This document shows positions 18,449 through 28,289 of a stretch of DNA of 64,000 bases, one piece after another. The notes beneath the pieces were generated by a model that was not told the origin of the DNA, did no database searches, and saw only the letters and a list, made by a program, of their open reading frames with translations. The stretch is from Planctomicrobium piriforme. GTDB taxonomy: Bacteria > Planctomycetota > Planctomycetia > Planctomycetales > Planctomycetaceae. How positions within the stretch are numbered: the stretch's first letter is position 1; the number at the start of each line of letters is the position of its first letter. The stretch lies in NCBI GenBank assembly GCA_945860955.1, contig CAMATH010000010.1, forward strand, positions 36,946 to 100,945, written 5' to 3'. Both the position numbers and the translations under genes were made by a program.

Positions 18449-19933
18449 TCACGTTCCGCAGAACGTCCGGTAATCGCCGTCGTCCGCGGGAGGGGCGAGA
18501 TATCGCTCGATGTCCGGCGTCGCGTCAAACGGCGAAGCCAGTGCCGCCAGCAGGCGGTGGAGGACCGACAAATCGTCGCGCTCTTCCGCAGCGGCCAGCG
18601 CCTCCTCCACCCGATGATTCCGTGGAATGACGGCGGGGTTGACGGTTCGCATCAATTCATGAATCCGAGTCAGTGGCTCCTGTTCACGACTCAGGCGAAG
18701 CTGCCATCGCGCATGCCACGCGCGGAACTCGGGTTCGTGGCAGCCGACTGTCGTTGGTGGTGACGGAGACGCGAGCGTTCGGAAGGTTGTCGTGAAATCG
18801 GCTTTGGCCGACTCCATCCAATCCAACAACGCCTGAATCAATTCGACATCGTCCGGCTCTTCCGTCTGCAAGCCCAGCTTTTTGCGCATCCCCGCGTGCC
18901 AGTACCGCTCAAACAGGGCTGGGTATTCGCCGAGCGCGTCGTTGGCGAGGGCGATTGCCTGTTGCCGATCGGGATTGAGAATCGGCAGCAGGCTCTCGGC
19001 GAGTCGCGCGAGGTTCCATTGACCGATGGCTGGCTGATTTCCGTACGCATAGCGGCCATTGCGGTCGATGGAACTGAACACCGTCCCCAGGCGGTAACTG
19101 TTCATGAAGGCGCAGGGACCGTAATCGATTGTCTCGCCCGAGATTGCCACGTTGTCGGTGTTCATGACCCCGTGGACAAACCCGACCAGTTGCCACCGTG
19201 CGATGAGCGCGGCCTGACGGTCCATGACCGCGCGGAAGAACTCGAAAACCTTGTTGGGAACGTCGGCCAGTTCCGGATAATGTCGGTCGATGGCAAAATC
19301 GACCAGCAGTCGCAGCGTCACTTCATCCCGCCGCGCTCCCAGGTATTCGAACGTCCCGACGCGCAGATGACTGGCGGCGACCCGGGTCAATACCGCCCCC
19401 GGCAATGCCATCAATCGGTGGACCGTTTCGCCCGTCGTGGCGACCGCCAGACTACGCGTGGTGGGAATGCCCAGAGCGGCCATCGCTTCGCTGATGATGT
19501 ACTCACGCAGCATCGGCCCGAGCGCGGCACGACCGTCGCCATTCCGCGAGTAGCGCGTCGGTCCGGATCCCTTGAATTGAATATCCACGAGCCCGCCGGC
19601 CGGAGTGCGATGCTCACCCAGCAGGATGGCGCGGCCGTCACCGAGCATGGTGAATCCGCCGTACTGGTGTCCACAGTAGGCTTGTGCGATGGGGAGGGAA
19701 CCGGTTGGCAGATCCTGGCCCGTGAACAGATTGGCAGCGGCTTCCGACGACAGCGTGCGAAAATCGAGTCCAAGCTGGTCCGCCAGCGCGTGGTTCAGGA
19801 TCGACACCTTGGGGGCTTTGACCACCGCTGGCCGGGCGGGTGCGAAGAGAACTTCGGGCAGCCGCGTGTAGGTGTTGTCGAACCGCCATCCTGCGACGCG
19901 GCTGTCGGTGGACTTTTCGGTTGAGCCTGTCAT
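18449..19933 (-). CDS. selO: SelO/YdiU-family protein adenylyltransferase
   Basis: A 494-aa pseudokinase-fold enzyme that transfers AMP from ATP to Ser, Thr or Tyr of target proteins in the SelO family, linked to redox stress in characterised members. Clear family blocks include YCGHQYGGFTMLGDGRA, LVDIQFKGSGPTRYSRNGDG, RSLAVATTGETVHR and HGVMNTDNVAISGETIDYGP. The C-terminus ends YRTFCGT. The cysteine sits where some eukaryotic members have selenocysteine nearby; no UGA readthrough is needed here. The ATG at 19933 is chosen over an upstream frame because AGGA lies 7 nt before it and homology begins directly after. Length is typical. It appears monocistronic. Confidence 0.95.
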   Translation of the reverse strand: MTGSTEKSTDSRVAGWRFDNTYTRLPEVLFAPARPAVVKAPKVSILNHALADQLGLDFRTLSSEAAANLFTGQDLPTGSLPIAQAYCGHQYGGFTMLGDGRAILLGEHRTPAGGLVDIQFKGSGPTRYSRNGDGRAALGPMLREYIISEAMAALGIPTTRSLAVATTGETVHRLMALPGAVLTRVAASHLRVGTFEYLGARRDEVTLRLLVDFAIDRHYPELADVPNKVFEFFRAVMDRQAALIARWQLVGFVHGVMNTDNVAISGETIDYGPCAFMNSYRLGTVFSSIDRNGRYAYGNQPAIGQWNLARLAESLLPILNPDRQQAIALANDALGEYPALFERYWHAGMRKKLGLQTEEPDDVELIQALLDWMESAKADFTTTFRTLASPSPPTTVGCHEPEFRAWHARWQLRLSREQEPLTRIHELMRTVNPAVIPRNHRVEEALAAAEERDDLSVLHRLLAALASPFDATPDIERYLAPPADDGDYRTFCGT

Positions 19934-20091
19934 GGTGTTCCTGGGGGAAGGCAATTGTGCGAATAAAGTATAGTCGCCTTCAACCAGAACGGTGACATTG
20001 ACGACGCACTGAATCTCCGATTGGTTTCTCAAAGTTGTCAGAAACCTGACGGTCGAACTGCCGCAACGGATCACGGGGAAGATGATTCGGG

Positions 20092-21807
20092 TCAAGGAGT
20101 AGCGACGGGGGGCTGCTTCGCCAGTTCGGAAAACTCTTCAAACGCGGTCGCCGGGTTGTACCCCGTGTCGTGAGCCACCGCTCCGACAACCAGGCGGAAC
20201 TTTTCGCTTTTGCGAACTGTGACCGCGCTCTTGGCCCCCTGCTTCATCGCTTCGCGGCCGAAGGGGTTGGCGACGAAGACGCCGTAGTCCCGGTTGTGCC
20301 ACCAGCTCTCGCGGAAATTCCCGGGGCCACCCATCAACGTGAGTCCCGCCCGACGTCCCTCGATCGTTCCGGAATAATCGCACCACGCCGCCGGCTGGCC
20401 CCACGTTTTCGCCGCTGTCGTTCGGCCCGTCGAACTGGTCAAAAGGCCCCCGTTCTTTTCGGTGAACGGCGTCGCCACCCGGGCTCCGAATCCCATTTCT
20501 TCCTGGTCGCCAAACACGAGATCCCCTGCGAAGGCTTCGAATTCCGCATCCCAGACGATGATCCACGCCCCCAGACGGTCGGCGACGGTGATCCGGTTAA
20601 TGAGCCGGCCCAGGGACTTTCCGTCGGGGGTCAACAATTCCGATTCCGTCGCGAACGTCGCCCGACCAGGTCCCACAATCGGTTCTTCCATAAACCGGCA
20701 ATGTTCAATTCGGCCCTTGTTTCTCCAAAAATCAACTCCATTGATGTCGCCAAACGCCAGCCAGATCCCCGGGTGCATTGTGTCGTGATCGGTGGCGTCG
20801 CGCCCTTCGACGGGAGGATGGTTCCGAGTGACCCGTGCTCCCCCCGGCGCGTGGACATTCGCGAAGTGCGGCCGCAGAATCTTCTCGTCGCGAAACACAA
20901 AGTCGGCGACCGGCTTGTTCCCGCTGGTGATCACCAGCCGGTCGTCGCGCGTTTCGATCGTGAACGGATCCCGTTTCGCCGCCTCCAAGACAAACTCCAA
21001 AGCCGACTGACTGTCGTCGTAAGTCGTGCTGTGTCCACCCTGTTCGTGGTAAATCAGCTTCGTCGCTGGATTCTGCCTTTCGAGCGATCGGGCGAGCCGC
21101 ACCACGCTTTCGGCCGGTACCAGCTTGTCCTGGCCCCCCGCTGTGATCGCGACCGGCATCGACAGACGTTCCGGCCACAACTCCGCCGACCGCTTTTTGT
21201 ATTCGTCAGGAATTTGTTCCTTCGTACCGCCAAACGATTCCCGGATCGCGTCTTGAAACTGGTCGTATTCGACATGGTTCGCGGTCCCGTTTTCCGAAAC
21301 GACTCCATCCACCAGTCGGGGATGCAGGGCGGCGAATGTCAGGACCGAGGAACCTCCCATGGAAGCGCCCAGCAGAATCACCTTGCGGATCTTGTACCGG
21401 GCTTTAAGTTCTTCCAGAATCTGCAGCATGTCGGCTTCGGCCTTCGACCCCATCCACGACGTGCGGGCGCGATAATCGGGCGAAACCAGCAGAATCCCCC
21501 GGGCGGCGGCGACGTCCCTGGCCGCCTGAAATTCCGCAGGCGCGTTTCTCACCGCCTGCCAACGATCGGAGCCATGGCCGTGCAAGACGAACAGCAGGTC
21601 GGTTTCCTGGTGGTCATGAAACTTGGGCGGGAAGACCAGGAGATAGCGCTGTAGTGTGCCGTCATTGCGCGCCGTCATCTTGACATCTTCGACGTGGAGC
21701 AACTGCTCGGTCTGCGCCTCCGCGCAGGAGGCGATCAGCCCGTGGGCAAACCCACCCCAGAGAGCCAAGAGACACCATGAGGAGAACGGTCGAATTGCGA
21801 TGCGCAT
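20092..21807 (-). CDS. Secreted alpha/beta hydrolase fused to DUF6807 (PmoA-family) domain
   Basis: A 571-aa exported protein with a signal peptide ending near CAEAQ (about 1-32). Residues about 35-290 are an esterase/PHB-depolymerase-like alpha/beta hydrolase: LLFVLHGHGSDRW (oxyanion strand), GASMGG nucleophile elbow, AGGQDKLVP for the acid and EQGGHST for the His. Residues about 300-571 match the planctomycete DUF6807/PmoA family, with RPHFANVHAPGGARVTRNHP, MHPGIWLAFGDINGVDFW and a C-terminal ESWWHNRDYGVFVANPFG block. DUF6807 is usually a stand-alone protein in carbohydrate-related loci. The fusion suggests a deacylase acting on the same ligand, which is inference. SelO lies downstream across 158 bp. 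Confidence 0.85.
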   Translation of the reverse strand: MRIAIRPFSSWCLLALWGGFAHGLIASCAEAQTEQLLHVEDVKMTARNDGTLQRYLLVFPPKFHDHQETDLLFVLHGHGSDRWQAVRNAPAEFQAARDVAAARGILLVSPDYRARTSWMGSKAEADMLQILEELKARYKIRKVILLGASMGGSSVLTFAALHPRLVDGVVSENGTANHVEYDQFQDAIRESFGGTKEQIPDEYKKRSAELWPERLSMPVAITAGGQDKLVPAESVVRLARSLERQNPATKLIYHEQGGHSTTYDDSQSALEFVLEAAKRDPFTIETRDDRLVITSGNKPVADFVFRDEKILRPHFANVHAPGGARVTRNHPPVEGRDATDHDTMHPGIWLAFGDINGVDFWRNKGRIEHCRFMEEPIVGPGRATFATESELLTPDGKSLGRLINRITVADRLGAWIIVWDAEFEAFAGDLVFGDQEEMGFGARVATPFTEKNGGLLTSSTGRTTAAKTWGQPAAWCDYSGTIEGRRAGLTLMGGPGNFRESWWHNRDYGVFVANPFGREAMKQGAKSAVTVRKSEKFRLVVGAVAHDTGYNPATAFEEFSELAKQPPVATP

Positions 21808-21865
21808 GGGACGTGGGCGTGCCAGGAGATGCGTGGGGTGACTGTCGCACCGCGAAGTTCTACTT

Positions 21866-21918
21866 CACGCGGCCGAAAACGAGACGTTTGCCTGGTAGGA
21901 CGGGTCTCTGCCCCGTCC
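21866..21918. repeat. Half copy of GGACGGGTC palindromic element
   Basis: These 53 nt match 52562-52614 with two mismatches, starting CACGCGGCCGAAAACGAGAC and ending in the hairpin GGACGGGTCTCTGCCCCGTCC. Only one end of the element is present. It lies between the hydrolase-DUF6807 gene and the stop of the BIG2/DUF1549 gene. One mismatch breaks the hairpin stem, consistent with a decaying copy. Confidence 0.8.
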
Positions 21919-21925
21919 GATCCAA

Positions 21926-24514
21926 CTAATCGACGAGCAGAAATCCGCGGCTGTTCAGCAGCGACCACATGATGTCCTGCGTCGCTTCGAGTCGTTTATC
22001 GGGATTCGCTTTCAAGTACTCAATCACCACGGCCGCTTCATCCGGACGAGGGTGTCGGGCGATCGACCACAGGTGCAGTTCGGTGGCGAGTTGTTCGTCG
22101 TTTAGTTTCTGGTTGACGAGCACGGCTGGTCGGGCGTTGGGGTTTGTCACCCGGCTGCCAATGCTGCTGCCGCTCGTCCCCAGAAAATGCAGCGCCTGAA
22201 GCATGTTCGAATTCCGGTCGCGCTCGCACTCGCAGGCATCCATGCGCTGCGGTTTTCCGAAGAGACTCAGGAATTGATTGTCGACCGTTCCATCCGGAAG
22301 TTGCGCCGCGCGGAAACCGCCGGGGACGCCGCCGAAGTTCTCATTCACACCGGTCGCCTGAATCAGAGAATCGAGCAACGCTTCAGCGGGAACGCGGCGT
22401 GGAATGGCGCGGGAGAAATTCTGCTGATCGCGACGGTTCGACTCTGTCGCCACGCTGGTCCGCTGATAAGTGTCCGACAGGACAATCATCCGCATCAGAT
22501 GACGGACGTCAAACTGATTATCGATGAAGTCCCGTGTCAGTGCGTCGAGCAGGGCCGGGTTGATCGGCGGGTTGGTACTCCGCACATCATCCACCGGCTC
22601 AATGATTCCTCGATGGAAGAAATAGCTCCAGATGCGATTGACCATGCCCCGCGCGAAAAACGGATTGTCCGCCGAGGTCAGCCAGTTCGCGTAGGCCTCG
22701 CGACGGTCGGCGCCGGCGGGAATTGTTGGTTCGTTTCCACCCAGAAAATGCGGCGGCTGGGGCTGCCCGGTCCGAGGATGAATCGCGAATCCAGCAGTCG
22801 GAGTTACTTGGACGATTTTCGTGTTGGGGGCCTGGGGATAACGCGTGTCGGGTCGGGTACTCACCTGGGTGAAGAAACTCGCGAGTCCGTAGTAATCGGC
22901 CTGTGTCCAGTTTTCGAGGGGATGGGTGTGGCAGCGAGCGCACAGCATCCTCACTCCGCAGAATACCTGGGTGGCCCGTTCCACCGTGTCGTTCGTGTCC
23001 TTGCTGAGCGCGAAATAGACGCTCGCCGGGTCGTCAACAATGCCTCCTCGGGATTTGAGAATCCTCCGCACGAACTCGTCGAGAGGCAGATTCTCGGCAA
23101 CCGCCCCGCGCAGAAATTCGCGGAACATGTAGACCGACGGCTGACTGACCACGTTTCGGGAGTTTTGCAGGAGGTCGCCCCATTTCAACGACCAGTGGTC
23201 GACGAACTCGGGTCGGGCAAACAGAGAGTCCACGACCGCCGCCCGCTTCTGCGTTGCGGTCTCCGCGAGAAACGCCCGGATTTCCTCCGGTTTGGGCTGC
23301 AGGCCGATCAGGTCCAAATAGACCCGCCGCAAGAACTCTTCGTCTCCCGCAAGCGGCGAGGGAGTGATCTTCAGGCGGTTCAGTTTCTCGACGACGGGCC
23401 GGTCGATCAGATGATCCTGAGGAACCGGCGTCGAAACGAACGCCGAGTCGGGCTGCAATACAAGAATGCTGGCGGCAGTGAAGGTGCGCTCAAAACGGCC
23501 CACGATCGCGGTCTCGCCCGCGTCGCCGGCGGTCACCAATCCCTCCTCGGTCACGTCGGCGAATTGGGTGTTGTTGGCCGAGAAAATTCCCAGCCGGGTG
23601 ACGTCACGTTGAGAACCGTCGGTGTAGGTCGCGATCATCTGCAATTGGTGCTTTTGACCGGGGAGCAGGACCAACCGGTCGGGGACCAATCGGACCGAGG
23701 CGACCGCCCGCGTGTCGGCGAGATCGCCCGGTGCCCCTTGTCGAATCCAGGCCAGCAGCAGTTCGTTCGACAAGCTGCCGGCTTTGAAACGGATTCCCCC
23801 TTCGTGGGGCGTGGTTCCATTCGGTTTGGCCAGAACAAGGCTTTCTTGCGGAAATTGCAGGTTGAGCCTGCGTCCGAACTGTTCCTTGGTGATCGCGAGA
23901 AAGTCCTGTGCCGGGTCCGCTCCACGCAGACTCAGCTTGAACCCGTTTTTTCCCAGCGAATAACCGTGACATGCTCCCGAATTGCACGCCGCCTTGGAAA
24001 CGACTGGCATCACTTCGTGTCGAAAGCTGAAGAGTGGGACCGCGTCGGAGAGCGTCACCGAGACCGGGACCGCGAGCGACTGTCCCGCGACCTCGATCGA
24101 AATCTGCGTCTGCCCCGTGGCGACGGGTTGGACCCAGCCCTGTCCGTCAACGGTCGCGACCTTCGGGTCGGCGGAACGAAACTGTGCCTGACTTCGCAAA
24201 TCGAGCGAAAACCCGTCAGCGGTCTGGCCCAGAACCTGGAGCGACTGCGGCTGTCGGACGTGATTCAGCGACACGGTCGCCGGCGCAATGAGTATGGGAC
24301 CGGCCGGCACAGCGGCGACGGGAGTCGCGGCCGGTGGATTCTCGGCAGCCTGGATTGGCCCGGCGAACAGGGAACCCGTGAGGGTCACCAAGCCCGCAGC
24401 GACCAGCACAGCAATCGCGCCGCGCACGGTCTGGGGAATCGCGAAGCGGCGGACCAATGGCTGGCGGAATCGCGTCGAATCAAGCGGTATGGACGTCATG
24501 TTCTTGGACTTCAT
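21926..24514 (-). CDS. BIG2/DUF1549/DUF1553 secreted protein with C-x4-C-H motif
   Basis: An 862-aa exported protein of the planctomycete cytochrome-like (PSCyt/PSD) superfamily. After a leader (hydrophobic AIAVLVAAGLVTLTGSLFAG) comes a bacterial Ig-like BIG2 unit (VSLNHVRQPQSLQVLG to LAVPVSVT). Next is a possible haem-attachment block CNSGACHGYSLGKNGFKLSL (C-x4-C-H), then a second BIG2 unit (RLVPDRLVLLPGQKHQLQ), DUF1549 (DEEFLRRVYLDLIGLQP) and DUF1553 (NPFFARGMVNRIWSYFFHRG; IVLSDTYQRTSV). The function is unproven; these proteins accompany DUF1501 in presumed polysaccharide or redox loci. The start overlaps the previous stop by 4 nt. Last gene of the four-gene operon. Confidence 0.9.
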   Translation of the reverse strand: MKSKNMTSIPLDSTRFRQPLVRRFAIPQTVRGAIAVLVAAGLVTLTGSLFAGPIQAAENPPAATPVAAVPAGPILIAPATVSLNHVRQPQSLQVLGQTADGFSLDLRSQAQFRSADPKVATVDGQGWVQPVATGQTQISIEVAGQSLAVPVSVTLSDAVPLFSFRHEVMPVVSKAACNSGACHGYSLGKNGFKLSLRGADPAQDFLAITKEQFGRRLNLQFPQESLVLAKPNGTTPHEGGIRFKAGSLSNELLLAWIRQGAPGDLADTRAVASVRLVPDRLVLLPGQKHQLQMIATYTDGSQRDVTRLGIFSANNTQFADVTEEGLVTAGDAGETAIVGRFERTFTAASILVLQPDSAFVSTPVPQDHLIDRPVVEKLNRLKITPSPLAGDEEFLRRVYLDLIGLQPKPEEIRAFLAETATQKRAAVVDSLFARPEFVDHWSLKWGDLLQNSRNVVSQPSVYMFREFLRGAVAENLPLDEFVRRILKSRGGIVDDPASVYFALSKDTNDTVERATQVFCGVRMLCARCHTHPLENWTQADYYGLASFFTQVSTRPDTRYPQAPNTKIVQVTPTAGFAIHPRTGQPQPPHFLGGNEPTIPAGADRREAYANWLTSADNPFFARGMVNRIWSYFFHRGIIEPVDDVRSTNPPINPALLDALTRDFIDNQFDVRHLMRMIVLSDTYQRTSVATESNRRDQQNFSRAIPRRVPAEALLDSLIQATGVNENFGGVPGGFRAAQLPDGTVDNQFLSLFGKPQRMDACECERDRNSNMLQALHFLGTSGSSIGSRVTNPNARPAVLVNQKLNDEQLATELHLWSIARHPRPDEAAVVIEYLKANPDKRLEATQDIMWSLLNSRGFLLVD

Positions 24515-26865
24515 GGAACGACAGCCGGGATCTTCACGACAACTTGCAACTCCACGTCGCGGCTCTTGACCCGCACGTTCGGCTGCTTCGGATCGGGTGG
24601 AAGTGTTCCCGAAAGTTTCAGGCCGTGGATTTCGCCAACGGGTTGATTGGCTGGCAAAATCAGGTTGATTGTGAATTCGGTGGCGTCCGCTTTTACGTTG
24701 ACGGCATCGGCTCGTGCGCCGGGAGGGAGACCCGTCAACTGAACGGGTACGTCTCCCACCGCGCCGTCGAGTCGTTCCACCGCTCCCTGGATCGCGACGG
24801 TCGCCCCTTGTTTAGAATCGAGTGCGATTTCGGTTCGTGGTTCTTTGAGGCGGATCGCGACCGGGAGTTTCACCGGGATGCGTCGGACCGGCGTGAATGC
24901 CGTCGCCAGAACCAGTCGCCGGTCTGCAGAAAGGAGTTCCGCCTGAATCGACAGGTCGTATCCCGTCGCGAATAATTCTGCGGGAACCACGAGATTCACC
25001 GTCCCCTCCAGGACATTGGCCGCGAGTTCGACCGGCTGTTCCTGTCGCAGCATTCTCCCCAGATCGGGCTGGCCGTTCGTGAAGAGTGGCAACTGGCTGG
25101 TGAGCAATGTCAGTCGAACCAGCATGTCTCCCATCGGACGGGTGACTTTGACCGGCAACGGAAGTCGGATTGTCGGAGTGATCCCGACCGATTCCGGGAT
25201 CCCGGGCCAATCGATCTGGAAGTCACTGGCGTTGTTCGTCGATGGGGCAACAGGAATCTCGGTCGCCAACCAAGGCTGAAGACGAGCCATCGGATGCCCA
25301 GTGATCGCGACGGTGCGCTCGACGCCGCTGGTCGATGTTCCCCGCCACTGAGGACTAACCGGACCCTCCACTGTCGCGGTCCGCTCAAGTGTCACCAGCG
25401 TTCCCTCGGCACCGGCGGGGACTTGTGTATTGAGCAGTCGGACTCCGGCGGGGAGTCCCGTGGCGGCGATTTCGATCGCGTCACTGTTGCCGCCCGAACG
25501 GTCGACCCACACGGGCATCACGCTTCTCCCACCGACCGGCAGGATCACTCGCTGGGTCGGTGTGGAAAGACGGAAATCGCCCGACTTCCCGGTAGGAAGT
25601 TGTGGTTCGACAACAAGCCGATAAATGCCCCGTACCCCCTCGCGTCCCTGGGAATCGAGGATACCAACAGTCAGCATTGTCATCGAATCGGGGATCACGA
25701 ATTCCAGGATCGGATCAGTCGTTCCCGGTGAGTCATCCGCGCGCGCCAGCAAATCGCCTTTGTCGTTTCGAATCACGAGTGCCGCGTCGAGCGGTGACCC
25801 GATCCGCTCGGCGAAGAGGTCGAATCTCAGTCTTGTGCGAGCCGTCACGGGAATGCGATAGCGATCTTCTTCGCCGGCGCTCAACAGACGACCGCAGACA
25901 CCGACCCGACCCACGGCCAAGGTCTGGAGCGGAATTGGCTCTGCCTCAGTGGTTGGGGACGGCAGAGTTTGTTCGAGGAATTCCGGAAACGGGCTGATGG
26001 TGACAAACGGCCTCGGGCCACTCGCCAACGCCGGGGCCGGCCACGCGATGGGGAACGGTCCGCTGGTTGCGGCCGCGACAACATCGATCGACGACGACGC
26101 ATCCCCCAGAATCTCAAGTCGCTGAGCGAGATTCGATCCGATCACGGGAGGATAGACCTGATCAACAAATGACCAATTCCCGACTTTCAGCCGACAGTAC
26201 CCTGGACCCGGTGTGCTGTATTCGACATCGTGAACGGCAATGGTGTATTCGCCGTCAACGGGGAGCTTCGCGTCGATGCGGGCGTCGCCTGCCAGCGAAG
26301 GATTGGCCCACGCCCAGTGCAGTTGTTTGCGACGCGCATCGTACAGATGGATGATCGGCCGGAGCTTGCTCCCCAGTCGCTGCGCCTCGACTTCGACAAG
26401 GACTCGCTCACCTGCTTTTCCCTGAAAGCGTGTTTCGACAACAGAGCTGCCATTAACGGGAAAATGCAGGGCGGCAGGCAGCGCGTCAACTTTTGGCGTT
26501 AGCAACCGCTGGGGCAACGTGTCGACACCAATCACAATCGGTGTGGTGATTCCCCCGTCGGTCACGACTCGGAGGTTGTAATAGCCCGGGATGGCATCAA
26601 CTGCCGGGGAGACGTCAAACGTGGCTCGTTGCGGCGTGGTCCCGGGTTTCAGGTCCACCTGTGCCGGAAATGGCAGGAGCAGTCGGGGAGCCGCTCCGAA
26701 ATCATCGCCATCGACAACGAGCGTTGTCGTACCGCCGATCTGAAGCCCGCGCAGATTGACATCGCGCAGTACTGGTTCGGCGGCGGACAGGCGATTCGGT
26801 GGAAGGGCAATGAACGCGAGCAGCGCCACGACGTATCGCAGCGATGAGTGGGGAACGGTGTTCAC
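24511..26865 (-). CDS. Secreted beta-sandwich protein with PPC domain
   Basis: A 784-aa exported protein with signal peptide YVVALLAFIALPPNRLSA. The N-terminal ~120 residues resemble an IPT/TIG-like fold (LQIGGTTTLVVDGDDFG). A second sandwich includes GERVLVEVEAQRLGSKLRPI. A PPC (pre-peptidase C-terminal) domain is recognisable in GEEDRYRIPVTARTRLRFDL through GIYRLVVEP. The remainder is further Ig-like sandwiches. No catalytic motif is seen. In planctomycetes such proteins sit between DUF1501 and DUF1549/1553 genes, as here, and probably form part of an extracellular assembly. It is 22 bp after DUF1501 and overlaps the next gene by 4 nt. Confidence 0.82.
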   Translation of the reverse strand: MNTVPHSSLRYVVALLAFIALPPNRLSAAEPVLRDVNLRGLQIGGTTTLVVDGDDFGAAPRLLLPFPAQVDLKPGTTPQRATFDVSPAVDAIPGYYNLRVVTDGGITTPIVIGVDTLPQRLLTPKVDALPAALHFPVNGSSVVETRFQGKAGERVLVEVEAQRLGSKLRPIIHLYDARRKQLHWAWANPSLAGDARIDAKLPVDGEYTIAVHDVEYSTPGPGYCRLKVGNWSFVDQVYPPVIGSNLAQRLEILGDASSSIDVVAAATSGPFPIAWPAPALASGPRPFVTISPFPEFLEQTLPSPTTEAEPIPLQTLAVGRVGVCGRLLSAGEEDRYRIPVTARTRLRFDLFAERIGSPLDAALVIRNDKGDLLARADDSPGTTDPILEFVIPDSMTMLTVGILDSQGREGVRGIYRLVVEPQLPTGKSGDFRLSTPTQRVILPVGGRSVMPVWVDRSGGNSDAIEIAATGLPAGVRLLNTQVPAGAEGTLVTLERTATVEGPVSPQWRGTSTSGVERTVAITGHPMARLQPWLATEIPVAPSTNNASDFQIDWPGIPESVGITPTIRLPLPVKVTRPMGDMLVRLTLLTSQLPLFTNGQPDLGRMLRQEQPVELAANVLEGTVNLVVPAELFATGYDLSIQAELLSADRRLVLATAFTPVRRIPVKLPVAIRLKEPRTEIALDSKQGATVAIQGAVERLDGAVGDVPVQLTGLPPGARADAVNVKADATEFTINLILPANQPVGEIHGLKLSGTLPPDPKQPNVRVKSRDVELQVVVKIPAVVP

Positions 26866-26887
26866 GAAGCGGCCTTGGAAAAACGGT

Positions 26888-28273
26888 TCATGCGCCAGTG
26901 AACAATTGACGGATCGGCTCCGCTTCGATCAGCCGAATGGGGCGTTCGCCCGGACCGGGAAGCATGGTGGTGTCGAGATTGATTCCCATGCCATGGTAAA
27001 TCGACGCGAGAATCTGCGGTGGTTCTATGGGGTTGTTGACCGGGCGCGAGCCGGTCTTGTCGGTGGAGCCAATGACTTGTCCCCCGCGGATATTCCCCCC
27101 CACCAGGAAATTGGTCCAGGCGTTGGGGTAATGGTCGCGACCGCCACGGGGATTGAGTTGCGGCGTTCTGCCAAACTCGCTGAGGACGGCGACCACCGTT
27201 TCCTCCAGCAGCCCCCGTTGACTGAGATCTTCGATCAGCGCGGTGAACGCCAGGTCAAATTGCGGGCAGAGATGACGTTCGTAGTCGAGGTAGGTGTTGT
27301 TGAGTCCGCCGCCGTCGGCGTGCATGTCCCAGCAGGTGAGATTGAACACCGTTTCAAAGTGGTTGACCGTCACGTACCGGACTCCCCCCTCAATCATCCG
27401 GCGGGCCAGCAGACAGCTCTGACCAAACGTGTTCCGGCCATACCGGTCGCGCACGCTGTCGGGTTCGGCTTTCAAATCGAACGCCGCCTTGGCCTTGGGA
27501 GACGTCAGCAGTCGAAACGCGCCGTTGTAGGCGCTGTCGTGCATCTGGCCACTTTGCGATTCGGTCCGTTTTTGCAGACTGTCGATCTGGCCGAGCAGTT
27601 TGCGTCGCGAGTCGAATCGGGCACCCGACGGACCCTGGGCGACTTCGAGATCGGCGATTTTGAAGTCGGGCCGGGCCGGGTCGGAGTTCAGAAAGAACGG
27701 TTCGTGAGCGCTCCCCAGATAGGCGGCGGTCTGTCCATGCAGCGGCCCGGCCCCCGTGTTGCCGATCGGGCTGGGGAGGATGACATTGGCAGGCAGATCG
27801 CTCTTCTGGCCGAACATCCGCGAGATCGCCGCCCCCATGTGGGGCTTGATGCTGTCGGCGTTGAAGTCGTGCCCGGTCATCATCCACCGCTGGCCGTTTT
27901 CATGGGTGGCCCCGGTTTTGTGATGCAGACTGCGGATGAGGGCGACCTTGTCCATCATCCGCGCCATCAGCGGGAAGTGCTCGCAGATCTCAATTCCCGG
28001 TACGTTGGTCTCGATCGGACGGAATTTCCCCCGCACTTCGGCGGGCGCTTCCGGTTTCATGTCCCAAGTGTCGAGATGGCCGGGGGAACCGACCAGAAAG
28101 ATCGTGATGCAGTTGCGAATGCGGGCCCGCTTTTCGTCGACCGCGCCGGCCGACTCGCGGTTTAACAGGGCGGGCAGCGTGAGGCCGGCGAGTCCCGCCG
28201 AGCCGGCCTGAAGAAAACTGCGTCGCGTCACACCATGACAGACGGGAACTGGTTCATTGCCGAGATGAAGCAT
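26888..28273 (-). CDS. DUF1501 protein with Tat-type leader
   Basis: A 461-aa DUF1501 protein. A short N-terminal extension (MLHLGNEPVPVCHGV) precedes the Tat motif TRRSFLQAGSAGLAGLTLPA. Family blocks include FLVGSPGHLDTWDMKPEAP, TGATHENGQRWMMTGHDF, AVLSEFGRTPQLNPRGGRDH and AWTNFLVGGNIRGGQVIGS. It shares the operon with PPC and BIG2/DUF1549/DUF1553 genes, the classical planctomycete arrangement, so the three products probably act together outside the cytoplasm. A small gene lies 16 bp upstream. Confidence 0.92.
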   Translation of the reverse strand: MLHLGNEPVPVCHGVTRRSFLQAGSAGLAGLTLPALLNRESAGAVDEKRARIRNCITIFLVGSPGHLDTWDMKPEAPAEVRGKFRPIETNVPGIEICEHFPLMARMMDKVALIRSLHHKTGATHENGQRWMMTGHDFNADSIKPHMGAAISRMFGQKSDLPANVILPSPIGNTGAGPLHGQTAAYLGSAHEPFFLNSDPARPDFKIADLEVAQGPSGARFDSRRKLLGQIDSLQKRTESQSGQMHDSAYNGAFRLLTSPKAKAAFDLKAEPDSVRDRYGRNTFGQSCLLARRMIEGGVRYVTVNHFETVFNLTCWDMHADGGGLNNTYLDYERHLCPQFDLAFTALIEDLSQRGLLEETVVAVLSEFGRTPQLNPRGGRDHYPNAWTNFLVGGNIRGGQVIGSTDKTGSRPVNNPIEPPQILASIYHGMGINLDTTMLPGPGERPIRLIEAEPIRQLFTGA

Positions 28274-28289
28274 GAGTGCGGTTCCTGGT

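Noticed and set aside
22187..24646. 819-codon plus-strand frame over the BIG2/DUF1549 gene
   Set aside because: Antisense shadow; the minus strand carries clear DUF1549/DUF1553 and BIG2 motifs in the same span.
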